Both the position numbers and the translations under genes were made by a program. Positions 53,921-63,034 of a stretch of DNA of 64,000 nt are shown here, piece by piece. Origin of the DNA: Halopelagius inordinatus (GTDB lineage: Archaea > Halobacteriota > Halobacteria > Halobacteriales > Haloferacaceae); NCBI RefSeq assembly GCF_900113245.1, contig NZ_FOOQ01000005.1, positions 1 through 64,000 on the forward strand. Direction: 5' to 3'. The notes under the pieces were generated by a model. It did no database searches, was not told where the DNA came from, and saw only the letters and a list, made by a program, of their open reading frames with translations. Numbering within the stretch: position 1 is the first letter of the stretch; every line of letters starts with the position of its first letter.

Positions 53921-55141
53921 TCACGGGAACATCGTCCCCCCGTCGAGGAGGTGGTCCCGCGCCACGTCCTCGTCGATGCCGATGCCCAGTCCGGGTTCCT
54001 CCGGCACTTCGATGTAGCCGTCCTCGATGAGCGGTCGGTCTCTGTCGTGTAAGTCGTCCCACCACTCCACCTCCAGTGCGTGGTACTCCAACACGTCGAA
54101 GTTCGGAACGCACGCGCCGAGGTGGACGCAGGCCATCGTCCCCACGGGGCCGCAGACGTTGTGCGGCGAGAACGCGATGTAGTTCTCCTCTGCGCGGTTG
54201 GCGATGGCTTTCGACTCCGCGAGGCCGCCGCACGTCGTCGGGTCGGGCGTCACGATGTCGACGCCGAAGTCGTAGAGCAGTTCCTCGAACTCGTGGACGC
54301 GAAACCGGTTCTCGCCCGTCGCCAACGGCGTCGAAGTGGCGCGGTTGACCTCCCGTTGGGCGTCCGCGTTCTCGGGCGGCACCACGTCTTCGAGCCACAT
54401 CAGGTCGTACGGTTCGAGTTTCGACGCGAGGCGTTTCGCGGTGTCTATCGTGTAGTCCCAGTGGACGTCGAACGCCAGGTCCACGTCGTAGCCGACTTCC
54501 TCGCGGATGGCTTCGACGGTCTCGACTTTCCGCCGGACGGCGGCGTTGCTCGCCCGGCCGTTGAACGGGTCGGGGTCGTTGTCGAACGGTTGGTCGAGGT
54601 CGAACTTCAGCGCGGTAAAGCCCATATCGACGACGCGCGCGGCCTCCTCGGCGTACGCCTCCGCCGCGTAGGCGTCGTCGTCGTGGGCGCTGGGATAGCC
54701 GTCCGACACCTCGTACGCCTCCCCGGCGTGACAGTCGCAGTAGATGCGCACCTCGTCGCGGTACTTCCCGCCGAGCAGTTGGTAGGCGGGGACGCCGAGA
54801 ACCTTCCCGGCGACGTCCCAAAGCGCGATTTCGATGCCGGACGCCGCGGTGACGACTTTCCCCGTCGTCCCGCCGTGACCGGACGTCTCCTGTACCATCC
54901 GACGGAACAGTCGCTCCACGTCGAGGGGGTTCTCGCCGACGAGAAACCGCTTCATGTACTCCATCACCTCGGTGACGCCGCCGCCGCGGTAGGACTCCCC
55001 GATACCGGTCACCCCGGCGTCCGTGTGGACTCGCACGAGGTTCCACTCGAAGTTTCCCTCCACGACGCACGTCTCGATGTCCGTGATGGTCACGTCGCGG
55101 TCCGGTGCCCGGTTCGTCGTCCGATTCGAGAAATCTCTCAT
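53921..55141 (-). CDS. Enolase-superfamily sugar-acid dehydratase (gluconate/xylonate dehydratase type)
   Basis: A 406-residue mandelate-racemase-family enzyme. It shows ITDIETCVVEGNFEWNLVRVHTDAGVTGIGE (about 21-50), the KFDLD catalytic strand (about 179-183), DVHWDY (about 222), WLEDVVPPENADAQ (about 245), GEN (about 273) and SPHN (about 330). The N-terminus resembles the Haloferax gluconate/xylonate dehydratases. The second dehydratase of the window is only distantly related, so each may serve a different sugar acid. Confidence 0.9.
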   Translation of the reverse strand: MRDFSNRTTNRAPDRDVTITDIETCVVEGNFEWNLVRVHTDAGVTGIGESYRGGGVTEVMEYMKRFLVGENPLDVERLFRRMVQETSGHGGTTGKVVTAASGIEIALWDVAGKVLGVPAYQLLGGKYRDEVRIYCDCHAGEAYEVSDGYPSAHDDDAYAAEAYAEEAARVVDMGFTALKFDLDQPFDNDPDPFNGRASNAAVRRKVETVEAIREEVGYDVDLAFDVHWDYTIDTAKRLASKLEPYDLMWLEDVVPPENADAQREVNRATSTPLATGENRFRVHEFEELLYDFGVDIVTPDPTTCGGLAESKAIANRAEENYIAFSPHNVCGPVGTMACVHLGACVPNFDVLEYHALEVEWWDDLHDRDRPLIEDGYIEVPEEPGLGIGIDEDVARDHLLDGGTMFP

Positions 55142-55289
55142 CTCGGCTCTCGTCTCCCTCGGCGTCGAGAACCGACTGTCGAGTCCGTGAGTCGTCCCGT
55201 CATCTGTGACCGGACCGACACGACGAGCGACCTTATCTATTGTGCTACCGCGTACCGTGGTGGGTGGGAGCGACCCGCGGCGGACGCGG

Positions 55290-56033
55290 TCAGAAGTGCG
55301 TCATCTTGTCCCGGCGGTAGAGGTCTATCTCGCTCACGGTGTTCGGCGGGCGTTGCTTCGCCGCGAAGACGATGGCGTCGGCGACTTCGTCGGGTTCTGT
55401 CACCTCGCCCGGTTCGAAACGGTCCTTCAACGGGCCGTCCGTCTCGGACCCGAACTCCGTCCGAACCTCCGTCGGGTTGACGACGGTTACGGCCACGTCG
55501 TCGTCGCCGACGGTCCCTGCGAGACTCAGCGCGAACCCCCGCGTCCACCACTTCGTCGCGGCGTACACGGCGTCGTTCGGTCGCGGGTACTGTCCGGCGA
55601 AACTCCCGAGGAACACCAGGTTCCCAGAGGACTCGCGGAGGTGCGGAAGCGCCGCCTGCGCCGTGTAGAACATCCCGTTGACGTTCACGTCTATCATCAA
55701 CTCGAAGTCCTCGACGGAGAGTTCCTCGACGGGTTCGTTGACGCCGAGGCCCGCGTTGGCGACGACGACGTCTATCCCGCCGAACGTCTCGGCCGTCTCA
55801 GCGACCGCAGACTGGACCTGTTCGGGGTCGGTGACGTCCGTCGGAACGACGAGGGCCTCTCTGTCGTGTTCGGTTCGAACGTCGTCGGCGACGGCTTCGA
55901 GTCGGTCTTCTCGGCGCGACGCGAGAGCGACGTGCGCGCCCGCGTCGGCGAGTTCGAGCGCCGCCGCGCGGCCGATTCCGGAAGTCGCTCCCGTCACGAG
56001 GGCGATGCTGTCGTCGAGTGCATCTTCGTCCAT
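55290..56033 (-). CDS. Short-chain dehydrogenase/reductase (SDR)
   Basis: A 247-residue classical SDR. The cofactor motif is TGATSGIGRAAALEL (about 15-29), NAGLG (about 93-97), an Ser near 140 and the catalytic YAATKWW with Tyr/Lys (about 158-162). It may oxidise a sugar or hydroxyacid. It is 148 nt from the dehydratase gene and transcribed in the same direction. Confidence 0.9.
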   Translation of the reverse strand: MDEDALDDSIALVTGATSGIGRAAALELADAGAHVALASRREDRLEAVADDVRTEHDREALVVPTDVTDPEQVQSAVAETAETFGGIDVVVANAGLGVNEPVEELSVEDFELMIDVNVNGMFYTAQAALPHLRESSGNLVFLGSFAGQYPRPNDAVYAATKWWTRGFALSLAGTVGDDDVAVTVVNPTEVRTEFGSETDGPLKDRFEPGEVTEPDEVADAIVFAAKQRPPNTVSEIDLYRRDKMTHF

Positions 56034-56091
56034 GCGTGAACCGCTCTCGTTCGGACGGCGTAAAGGTACGGGGCGACTGTCGCCGTCTCCC

Positions 56092-57159
56092 TCAGGCGTC
56101 GCAGAGGTGGCCCGCGGCCGCCGCCCTCTCTCTGAGAGTCTCTCTGGCGTCCGTCAGCGCCGTCGCGTCGCCTTCGACGCGGTCCTTCTCTATACGGGTG
56201 GTGACGGCCGACGCGACGCGACACTCCGCCGCGTGGAGGTCGGTTTCGAGCGTCGAGACTCGCTCTCGCTCCGCCGGCGTGAGACTCCCGTCTCGAACGT
56301 AGTCCAGTATCTCGGTCCCCTCAGCCGACAAGAAGACGGACTGCCGGGTGTGTTCGGACAGTCTGTCGGAGTCGTCGCGGTCCCACTGCAGTTCGACCGC
56401 CTCCTCGCCGAGTGCGCTCACGAGGAGGGCGGTTCTGTCCAGCGTCGCGTCCGTCCGGTCGTATCCGGGAACGACGTCGGCCTGCGCGTCGTATCCGACG
56501 AACACCGCGCGTTCGGGCGCGCTGTAGGCGTCCGCGGGGTACGCGGCGGCACCCACGCCGGCGGCACCGAACAGCAAGAGAAAGACGAGAAACAGTCCGA
56601 GGAACGCCCGGGGCGCGCCGCGGACGGGCTTCGGTTCGAGAAACGGGTGGTTCCGCGTCCGTTCCATCGACAGCGAGGCGACTCGCTCCACGAGAGACGC
56701 GAGCGAGTGGGTGTTCTTCGAGGCGCCGGTGACGACGACTCGCCCGTCGCCCGCGACGCGGACGAAGGAGTTGTGGTAGCCGGTGTGTCGAACCGTGAGG
56801 CCGCGGCCCTCGCCGAACTGGTCGCGGCGACAGTCGTCGTAGTCGTCGGCGGCGGAGACGGCGTCCTCTATCTCCGCGAGCGTTCTCTCGGCGTCGCCGA
56901 CGTCGTCGCCGGAGACGAATATCGACTTCCGCTCGAAGCTCAGCCCCGACCCGTTGCGCTTGTACTCGGCGAGTCGGCGGACCCAGAGTTTCCCGCGGGC
57001 TACCGCGACCGGAATCGTGGGCAGGAGGACGACGACGGCCGCCGCCCTGAGATAGCCCCCGTTCGACGCCGGAGAGAGACCGTACCGCAACGCGGCCCAG
57101 AGGGTGACGAACGCGAGCGTCACCGACCCGCCCACGACGAACGTTCGGAGCTTGTTCAT
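56092..57159 (-). CDS. Hypothetical membrane protein
   Basis: A 355-residue protein with an N-terminal hairpin of two helices (about 5-55), a cytoplasmic or extracellular region (about 60-175), a third helix (AFLGLFLVFLLLFGAAGVGAAAY, about 186-208) and a helical C-terminal half with EXXXR-rich segments and a final CDA. I do not recognise a family. It is the last gene of a four-gene unit and starts 4 nt after the gene before it. The frame extends upstream to 57366 but overlaps that gene. Confidence 0.7.
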   Translation of the reverse strand: MNKLRTFVVGGSVTLAFVTLWAALRYGLSPASNGGYLRAAAVVVLLPTIPVAVARGKLWVRRLAEYKRNGSGLSFERKSIFVSGDDVGDAERTLAEIEDAVSAADDYDDCRRDQFGEGRGLTVRHTGYHNSFVRVAGDGRVVVTGASKNTHSLASLVERVASLSMERTRNHPFLEPKPVRGAPRAFLGLFLVFLLLFGAAGVGAAAYPADAYSAPERAVFVGYDAQADVVPGYDRTDATLDRTALLVSALGEEAVELQWDRDDSDRLSEHTRQSVFLSAEGTEILDYVRDGSLTPAERERVSTLETDLHAAECRVASAVTTRIEKDRVEGDATALTDARETLRERAAAAGHLCDA

Positions 57160-57163
57160 CCGG

Positions 57164-57475
57164 TCACCCTCCGAGGAACGTCTTTTTGATGCGTCCGAAG
57201 AAGCCGACGTTTCGGCGCTGGCTCTCCGATTCGAACACCGGGCCGAGTTTAGATTCGAGGTCGTCCCTGCTCTCGAAGCGGTCGATGTCGGTCTGCGACA
57301 GCAGTTCGGCCAACATGATGGAGTTTCCCTTCTCGTCCACTTGGACGTTCGCCAGCGCGTGCTCACGCTCTAACCGCCGCACCGAGACGGGATAGGACCA
57401 CCCCGACTCCTCGACGAGTTCGTGAACCGCGTCCGGGCCGTATGTCATGTTCACTCGTGGTCCTTCATCGGACAT
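57164..57475 (-). CDS. Small conserved haloarchaeal protein (DUF5789-like)
   Basis: A 103-residue soluble protein, MSDEGPRVNMTYGPDAVHELVEESGW, with a region like DUF5789 proteins (VRRLEREHALANVQVDEKGNSIMLAELLSQ, about 32-61). The C-terminal segment is basic (RIKKTFLGG). Function is unknown. The upstream in-frame open stretch to 57598 overlaps the previous gene. Confidence 0.72.
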   Translation of the reverse strand: MSDEGPRVNMTYGPDAVHELVEESGWSYPVSVRRLEREHALANVQVDEKGNSIMLAELLSQTDIDRFESRDDLESKLGPVFESESQRRNVGFFGRIKKTFLGG

Positions 57476-57482
57476 AAAACTT

Positions 57483-58685
57483 TCACGCGGCGTCGGCGGA
57501 TGCGGTCGGCGGGTCACCCCCGTCGCGCACGTCGCCCGCCGCGTCCATCTCGCGTGTCCCGTCCGTTCCGTCCGCCTCGTCGAGCAACGACCCGACACAT
57601 CCGAAGCCGAGACGGCTCCCGTCCGGGCCGCGAACCGCCGCCAAAAGCACTCGCGACCGGTCGAGCGTCTCCGTCTTCGAGAGGCGCGTCCCGTTCGGAG
57701 CGAACGCTCTGACGACCACGACGTATCGGCCCCACCGCAGGACGGTTTCGTTCTCGTCGGCCAGAGACGCCGACGCCGCCTCCGCCGCGCCGACCGACCG
57801 CCACCGGTCGACGGTCAGTCTGAGTGTCTCGCCGGACGGCGGCGCGTATCTCGCGGTGTGTCTCGCGGTCGGTTCGGGCGGGCTTCCGAGTTGGATGCGG
57901 TCGTCGAACGACCCGACGCTCTCGGAGTCGAGGAGACGCCACCCGTCTAATCCCGACGCACTCGCACCCGAGACGACGGCCGGGGCGAGTTCCGCCGGGT
58001 CGGCGTCCTCGGGCGGCAACGGACACCCGAGCGCGGCGTAGTCGAGACGGCCCGCAGGGTTCGACACCGGGGATTCGTCCCGAACGGTCGCCGGTTCGGT
58101 CGCTCCGTCCGTCGGCGTCGGCGACTCCTCTGCGACGCCGAACGGCGACGGGTCCAACGACGAGACGAGGCCGGGGCCGACGACGGCGACGCCGCCGAGA
58201 CAGGCCGCGACGACGACGGCGGCGACGAGTCGCTTTCCGATGCGTCGCCTCCGGGTTCGGGTCCGTTCGCGTTCGGCGCGGACGGCACCCGGTTCGGCGA
58301 ACGCCGCCGCGTCCGCGCCCAGGTGGCGTTCGAGAATCGACGCCGCGCGGTCGCGTTCGACCGCGTACCGGACTATCCGAAGCAGTTCCGCGGCGTCGAT
58401 AGCGGTCGGTTCCGCCGCGTCGGCGGTCGATTCGACGACCCGGGAGGTGACGACGTCCGACGCCCGCCCGTCGCGCGCCGACGTCGGTGCACCGTGCGTC
58501 ACCCGAATGCGACGCCTCCCGTCGGACGCTTCGACGGAGAGCGTCGTCCCGTCTCGCGTCACCGACCACCCGCGCGCCTCCCACAGGTCCGCGACGAACG
58601 TCGCGAACGCCGCCTCGTCTCCTCGACGTAGCGCGGCAGAAAAGCGTCGCACCTCCGGGTCGGTTCCGCGAGAGCGAAGCGGCAT
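57483..58685 (-). CDS. Hypothetical protein with N-terminal RE-like and C-terminal secreted-type domains
   Basis: A 400-residue protein. Residues about 1-60 (FSAALRRGDEAAFATFVADLWEARGWSVTRDGTTLSVEASDGRRRIRVTH) resemble a restriction-endonuclease-like or DUF-type fold; a helix lies at about 155-178 (RLVAAVVVAACLGGVAVVGPGLV); the following extracytoplasmic part has Thr/Pro/Glu linkers and two Cys (ALGCPLP; GFGCVG). I cannot name a function. It starts 7 nt after the dehydrogenase stop. The upstream extension to 58892 overlaps that gene. Confidence 0.65.
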   Translation of the reverse strand: MPLRSRGTDPEVRRFSAALRRGDEAAFATFVADLWEARGWSVTRDGTTLSVEASDGRRRIRVTHGAPTSARDGRASDVVTSRVVESTADAAEPTAIDAAELLRIVRYAVERDRAASILERHLGADAAAFAEPGAVRAERERTRTRRRRIGKRLVAAVVVAACLGGVAVVGPGLVSSLDPSPFGVAEESPTPTDGATEPATVRDESPVSNPAGRLDYAALGCPLPPEDADPAELAPAVVSGASASGLDGWRLLDSESVGSFDDRIQLGSPPEPTARHTARYAPPSGETLRLTVDRWRSVGAAEAASASLADENETVLRWGRYVVVVRAFAPNGTRLSKTETLDRSRVLLAAVRGPDGSRLGFGCVGSLLDEADGTDGTREMDAAGDVRDGGDPPTASADAA

Positions 58686-58692
58686 CGTCCGC

Positions 58693-59748
58693 TCAGAGGC
58701 GCGTTCGGAGGTCCGAGACGACCGCTTCGGTGCCCGACTCGCCGCCGAGGTCAGGCGTCCGAGGCGCGCCGTCGTCGGCCAACTGGTCCGCGACGGCGTC
58801 CCACAGGGCCGCGGCGGCGTCGTCCTCGCCGAGGTGGTCGAAAAGCATCGAAACCGAGAGCACCGTCGCGAGGGGGTTTGCGACGCCCTCACCCGTGATG
58901 TCGGGCGCGCTTCCGTGGACCGGTTCGAACATCGACGGGGAGTGCCCCTCGACGTTGATGTTCGCGGAGGGTGCGAGTCCCATGCTACCGCTCACTATCG
59001 CGCCGAGGTCGGTGAGGATGTCGCCGAACAGGTTCGAGGCGACGACGACGTCGAACTCGTCGGGTCGGCGCACGAGGTCCATCGACGCGGCGTCGACGAG
59101 GAGGCGTTCGACCGTCACGTCGGGGTACTCCTCTGCTACCTCCTCGACTATCTGGTCCCAAAACACCATCCCGTGGGCCTGCGCGTTCGACTTCGTCACG
59201 TTCGTCAGGTGCCCCTCGCGTTCCGCGGCCGCCTCGAACGCCTCGCGGACGACGGCTTCGGTCCCCTGTCGCGTGTAGATGGCCGTCTGCACCGCCACTT
59301 CGTGGGGGTATCCTCGGTGTTCGTGCCCGCCCGCGTCGGAGTACTCGCCCTCCGTGTTCTCGCGGAAGACGACGAAGTCGATATCCTCTCCGTCGTACCC
59401 CCGAAGCGGACTCTCGACGCCCTCGAAAAGCACCGACGGGCGCTTGCAGACCTGTTGGTCGAACGCCTTTCTGATGGGGAGCATCATCCCCCGAAGCGTC
59501 ACGTGGTCGGGGATGTCCGGGTGTCCGACCGCTCCCAGTAGGATGGCGTCGTACCCCTCTAACGTCTCGATGGCGTCGTCGGGCATCATTGCCCCCTCCC
59601 GTAAGTAGCGTTCGCTCCCCCAGTCGTAGCGCGTCGTCTCGACGGAGAACCCGTCGCGTTCCGCGGCGTCTTCGAGTATCGGAAGCGCGGCGTCGACGAC
59701 TTCGACCCCGATACCGTCTCCCGGCAGTAGTGCGATATCGTACGTCAC
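58693..59748 (-). CDS. Isocitrate/isopropylmalate dehydrogenase family, tartrate/D-malate type
   Basis: A 351-residue beta-decarboxylating dehydrogenase. Landmarks: LLPGDGIGVEVVDAAL (about 5-20), LRGMMLPIRKAFDQQVCKRPS (about 88-108), FVVFRENTEGEYSDAGG, VTKSNAQAHGM, NLFGDILTDLGAIVSGSMGLAPSANIN and EPVHGSAPDI. The wording of the NTEGEYS and KSN segments resembles tartrate/D-malate dehydrogenases (TtuC/DmlA) more than leucine-biosynthetic LeuB. GTG at 59748 is preferred over TTG at 59775. It heads a unit of four tightly spaced leftward genes. Confidence 0.88.
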   Translation of the reverse strand: MTYDIALLPGDGIGVEVVDAALPILEDAAERDGFSVETTRYDWGSERYLREGAMMPDDAIETLEGYDAILLGAVGHPDIPDHVTLRGMMLPIRKAFDQQVCKRPSVLFEGVESPLRGYDGEDIDFVVFRENTEGEYSDAGGHEHRGYPHEVAVQTAIYTRQGTEAVVREAFEAAAEREGHLTNVTKSNAQAHGMVFWDQIVEEVAEEYPDVTVERLLVDAASMDLVRRPDEFDVVVASNLFGDILTDLGAIVSGSMGLAPSANINVEGHSPSMFEPVHGSAPDITGEGVANPLATVLSVSMLFDHLGEDDAAAALWDAVADQLADDGAPRTPDLGGESGTEAVVSDLRTRL

Positions 59749-59876
59749 ACTCCGAGAGTCGCCGAGAGCGGTCAAAAGCGTTCCCCCGACGAGCGCGGGT
59801 TGCGGTCGGCACGTGTTCGCACTCGCCGTCGAGTTCGAGTTTGCCTACCGAGAGCGTCCGGCCGTCGGTCGGTCCA

Positions 59877-61031
59877 TCACGCCTCCTGTCCGACCGCGCG
59901 CGGTTCCGCATCGGCCCGTTCGTGTCCGTGGACGAGTGCCTCCTCGGTGTTTCGGTCGAACAGGTGGAGGTCGGCTTCGTCGAACGTCACGTCGATTATC
60001 TCGCCTTCCGACGGTTCGACTTCGACGGGCGCGCGGACGCGACACTCCTTGCCTCCGACGGTGAGGTAGAGGAAGTTGTCCGACCCGATGACCTCGACGA
60101 CGTCCACCGTCGCCTCGAACGTCTTCGCGTCCGGCGCAGTCGAGTCGACGCGGAGGTTCTCCGGGCGGACGCTGAGCGTGTACTCGCCTTCGCCGCCGAC
60201 CATATCGACTATCTCCTTGGAGACGCCGTACGAGAACCCGTTGCCGACCAACGTTCCGGTTCCGTCGCTCTCGATTTCGAGGTCGACGTCGAAGAAGTTC
60301 ATGCTCGGACTGCCGATGAAGTCCGCGACGAACGTGTTCGCGGGCCGGTAGTACACTTCCTTGGGTGTACCGACCTGTTGGAGTTGACCGTTGTCGAGGA
60401 TGACGATGCGGTCCGCCATCGTCATCGCCTCCTCTTGGTCGTGCGTCACGTAGATGGTCGTGATTCCGAGTTCCGAGTGGATGCGGGAGAGTTCGGTCCG
60501 CATGTGCTTGCGGAGTTGCGCGTCGAGGTTCGAGAGCGGTTCGTCGAACAGGAACACCGCCGGTTCGCGGACGATGGCCCGTCCCGTCGCGACGCGTTGT
60601 TGCTGCCCGCCCGAGAGGCTTCCGGGCTTTTTGTCCAACAGGTCTTCGATGCCCATCATCTCGGCGGCCTCGACGACGCGGCGGTCGACCTCCTCGTCGC
60701 TGAGGTCAGTACTCAACTGCAGTCCGTACCCCATGTTCTGTCGGACGGTCTTGTGCGGGTAGAGCGCGTACGACTGGAACACCATCGCGATGTCCCGATT
60801 CTTCGGCGACATCTGGTTTATCGGTTGGTCGTCCAGTCGTATCTCCCCGTCCGTGATGGACTCGAGTCCGGCGAGCATCCGAAGCGTCGTCGACTTCCCG
60901 CACCCCGACGGGCCGACGAACACGACGAACTCGCCGTCGGGAATGTCGAGCGACAACTCCTCGACTGCGACTATCGGGCCGGACGTATCCTCGAACACTT
61001 TCGTTACGTCGTCGAATTTAACACGTGCCAT
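59877..61031 (-). CDS. Carbohydrate ABC transporter ATP-binding protein (MalK/UgpC type)
   Basis: A 384-residue ATPase. Walker A GPSGCGKST (about 39-47), signature LSGGQQQRV (about 135-143), Walker B FLFDEPLSNLD (about 155-165), then a TOBE/MalK-like regulatory domain (about 240-370, ENLRVDSTAP). This is the energy source for the permeases at 61122-62857. 90 nt separate it from the upstream permease. Confidence 0.93.
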   Translation of the reverse strand: MARVKFDDVTKVFEDTSGPIVAVEELSLDIPDGEFVVFVGPSGCGKSTTLRMLAGLESITDGEIRLDDQPINQMSPKNRDIAMVFQSYALYPHKTVRQNMGYGLQLSTDLSDEEVDRRVVEAAEMMGIEDLLDKKPGSLSGGQQQRVATGRAIVREPAVFLFDEPLSNLDAQLRKHMRTELSRIHSELGITTIYVTHDQEEAMTMADRIVILDNGQLQQVGTPKEVYYRPANTFVADFIGSPSMNFFDVDLEIESDGTGTLVGNGFSYGVSKEIVDMVGGEGEYTLSVRPENLRVDSTAPDAKTFEATVDVVEVIGSDNFLYLTVGGKECRVRAPVEVEPSEGEIIDVTFDEADLHLFDRNTEEALVHGHERADAEPRAVGQEA

Positions 61032-61121
61032 GGTAACTCACTCCAATTTGGATTTGCATCTCTGTTATTTAGTAGTATCCCCGGTACCGGACTCGAACGT
61101 CCGTCGGGGCGTCGATACGCG

Positions 61122-61955
61122 TCACATCCCTCCCAGTCCCTCGCCGACGTAGCGTTGCGAGAGACCGTAGAAGACCACCGGCGGTGCAACGAGAAGCACC
61201 ACGGCGGCCATGAGGATGTTCCACTGTCGGAGCACGTCGCTCCCGAGGATGTAGTGCAGGGCCACCGTGGCCGTGCGCACTTCCTCGTCGCTCGTGAGGA
61301 CGAACACCCACAGGAAGTTGTTCCACGCGGTCAGGAACGCGAACAGGGCCGCGGCCCCGACTGCGGGCGCAGACAGGGGAAGGACGATTCGCAGGAACGC
61401 CCCGAGTTCGCTGTGGCCGTCTATGAGTGCGGCCTCCTCTATGTTCTCGGGGATACCCTGCCTGAAGAAGCCCTGAAGCAGCCAGATGGTCTGCGGGAGG
61501 ACGAAGATGGACAGCGCGATCATCACACCGGAGAGGGTGTTGATGAGGCCGAGGACGTAGAACACCTCGTACACCGGGATGGTGATGACTATCCACGGGA
61601 ACATGATGGTGAAGACGGCGGTGTAAAAGAGCACTTTTCGCCCCGGGAAGTTCAGCCGCGCGAACGCGTACGCGCCCGGAATCGAGAAGAAAAGCGATAT
61701 GACCGTCGCCGTCACGGAGACGATGATACTGTTCTTGAAGAACGTGATGAAGTTGTAACGTTCCCATATCTGTTCGTACGCCGCAACCGTCAGGTTCCCC
61801 AGTTGCGGGAGGTAGTTCGTCCCCGGGTCTATGGCCGCGAAGTTCGTCAGGAACGACGTTCGAACCACCCAGTAGTACGGCGCTAACGCGAACAGTGCGA
61901 ACACTGCGAGCGCGACGTACAGCAGCAGTCGGGAGCGTCGAGTCTCGTTTATCAT
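61122..61955 (-). CDS. Carbohydrate ABC transporter permease (MalG type)
   Basis: A 277-residue permease with six helices. The EAA loop is NIEEAALIDGHSELGAFLRIVLPLSAP (about 167-193). The start MINETRRSRLLLYV is at 61955, 2 nt from the stop of the upstream permease, so they are cotranslated. It has a MalG-like C-terminus. Confidence 0.92.
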   Translation of the reverse strand: MINETRRSRLLLYVALAVFALFALAPYYWVVRTSFLTNFAAIDPGTNYLPQLGNLTVAAYEQIWERYNFITFFKNSIIVSVTATVISLFFSIPGAYAFARLNFPGRKVLFYTAVFTIMFPWIVITIPVYEVFYVLGLINTLSGVMIALSIFVLPQTIWLLQGFFRQGIPENIEEAALIDGHSELGAFLRIVLPLSAPAVGAAALFAFLTAWNNFLWVFVLTSDEEVRTATVALHYILGSDVLRQWNILMAAVVLLVAPPVVFYGLSQRYVGEGLGGM

Positions 61956-61957
61956 GG

Positions 61958-62857
61958 TCAGACGTACATCTCCTCTTCGTCTTGGATGACGGTCACGTAG
62001 AAGATGGCCGCCGCCATCGATATCACTATCATCGCCATCCCGAGCGTGTAGGCCCGCGAGAACTGGAGGTTCACGTAGGCCGTCTCGTACGTGAGGATGC
62101 TCATGAGCATCGTCCGAGTACCGGGTCCACCGCCGGTCAACTCGAACGGCTGCGCGAACTCGGCGACGTTCCACGCCGTCCGAAGCGCGAGGATGACTAT
62201 CGTCGGCGTCACGAGGTGCGGCAGGGTCACGTCACGGAACCGCCGAAGCCGTCCCGCCCCGGCCAACGCCGCCGCCTCGTACTGTTCGCGCGGGATGCCG
62301 ACGATGGCCGCGGCGTAGATGATTCCGGCGTACCCGTAGTCGTGCCACGACTGCGCGACGATGAGCGACACGTACGGCCACAGGTCCTCCGCGAGGAACG
62401 CCGGTGTCGCCACCCCGAAGACGTCCGTGATGAGTCTCGGAAGCATCCCGAAGTCGCTGTTGAGGAACCACAGCCAGATGACACCCCCCGCCAGCGGTGC
62501 GGAGAAGTACGGGGACATGACGACTGCGCTGGCCCACTCTCTCCATCCGCTCGTGAGTTCGCTCAACAGGAGCGCCGCGAACAGGCCGATGATCAACTGC
62601 AGGAACGTCGTCCCGAACACGAACACCAGCGTCCACCCGAACGCGAAGTGAAACAGGTCGTTCGTCAACAGCCACATGTAGTTGTCGAGGCCCACGAACG
62701 TCCCGACTCCCCCCAAGCGCGTGTTGGTGAACGTCATGTAGACGCCCCGCACGATGGGGAAGTAAAACAGGAGCGTGAACATCAGGAACGTGGGGAGAAT
62801 GAACAGGTAGCCTATCCAGTTCTCCCGCGCGCGGTCCATCAGCGTGGTCTCCTCCAT
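61958..62857 (-). CDS. Carbohydrate ABC transporter permease (MalF type)
   Basis: A permease of about 299 residues from the ATG at 62857 (MEETTLMDRARENWIGYLF); an upstream TTG at 62899 adds 14 residues. Helices and the EAA-like loop YEAAALAGAGRLRRFRDVTLPHLVTP (about 203-228) mark the family. It lies 177 nt after the substrate-binding protein gene. Confidence 0.9.
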   Translation of the reverse strand: MEETTLMDRARENWIGYLFILPTFLMFTLLFYFPIVRGVYMTFTNTRLGGVGTFVGLDNYMWLLTNDLFHFAFGWTLVFVFGTTFLQLIIGLFAALLLSELTSGWREWASAVVMSPYFSAPLAGGVIWLWFLNSDFGMLPRLITDVFGVATPAFLAEDLWPYVSLIVAQSWHDYGYAGIIYAAAIVGIPREQYEAAALAGAGRLRRFRDVTLPHLVTPTIVILALRTAWNVAEFAQPFELTGGGPGTRTMLMSILTYETAYVNLQFSRAYTLGMAMIVISMAAAIFYVTVIQDEEEMYV

Positions 62858-63034
62858 TCCGTACTTCTCTCTGACGTGCTGTGTGGTTTCTTGTGCCAAG
62901 GTAGTAATCCGATGCCCGCCTAGTGGTAAAAACGTTGGGGAGAGAATTCGGCCGGTTTGGCGGGTTACAGGCCGTTAGCAGTAGCTATCGCGGTCGAGGT
63001 GAAGCGGTCGAAGTACGTCGGAGACGTACTCGAC

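Noticed and set aside
59589-61886. 765-codon + strand frame opposite the sugar transporter genes
   Set aside because: Crosses several real genes and intergenic DNA on the other strand; no recognisable domain.
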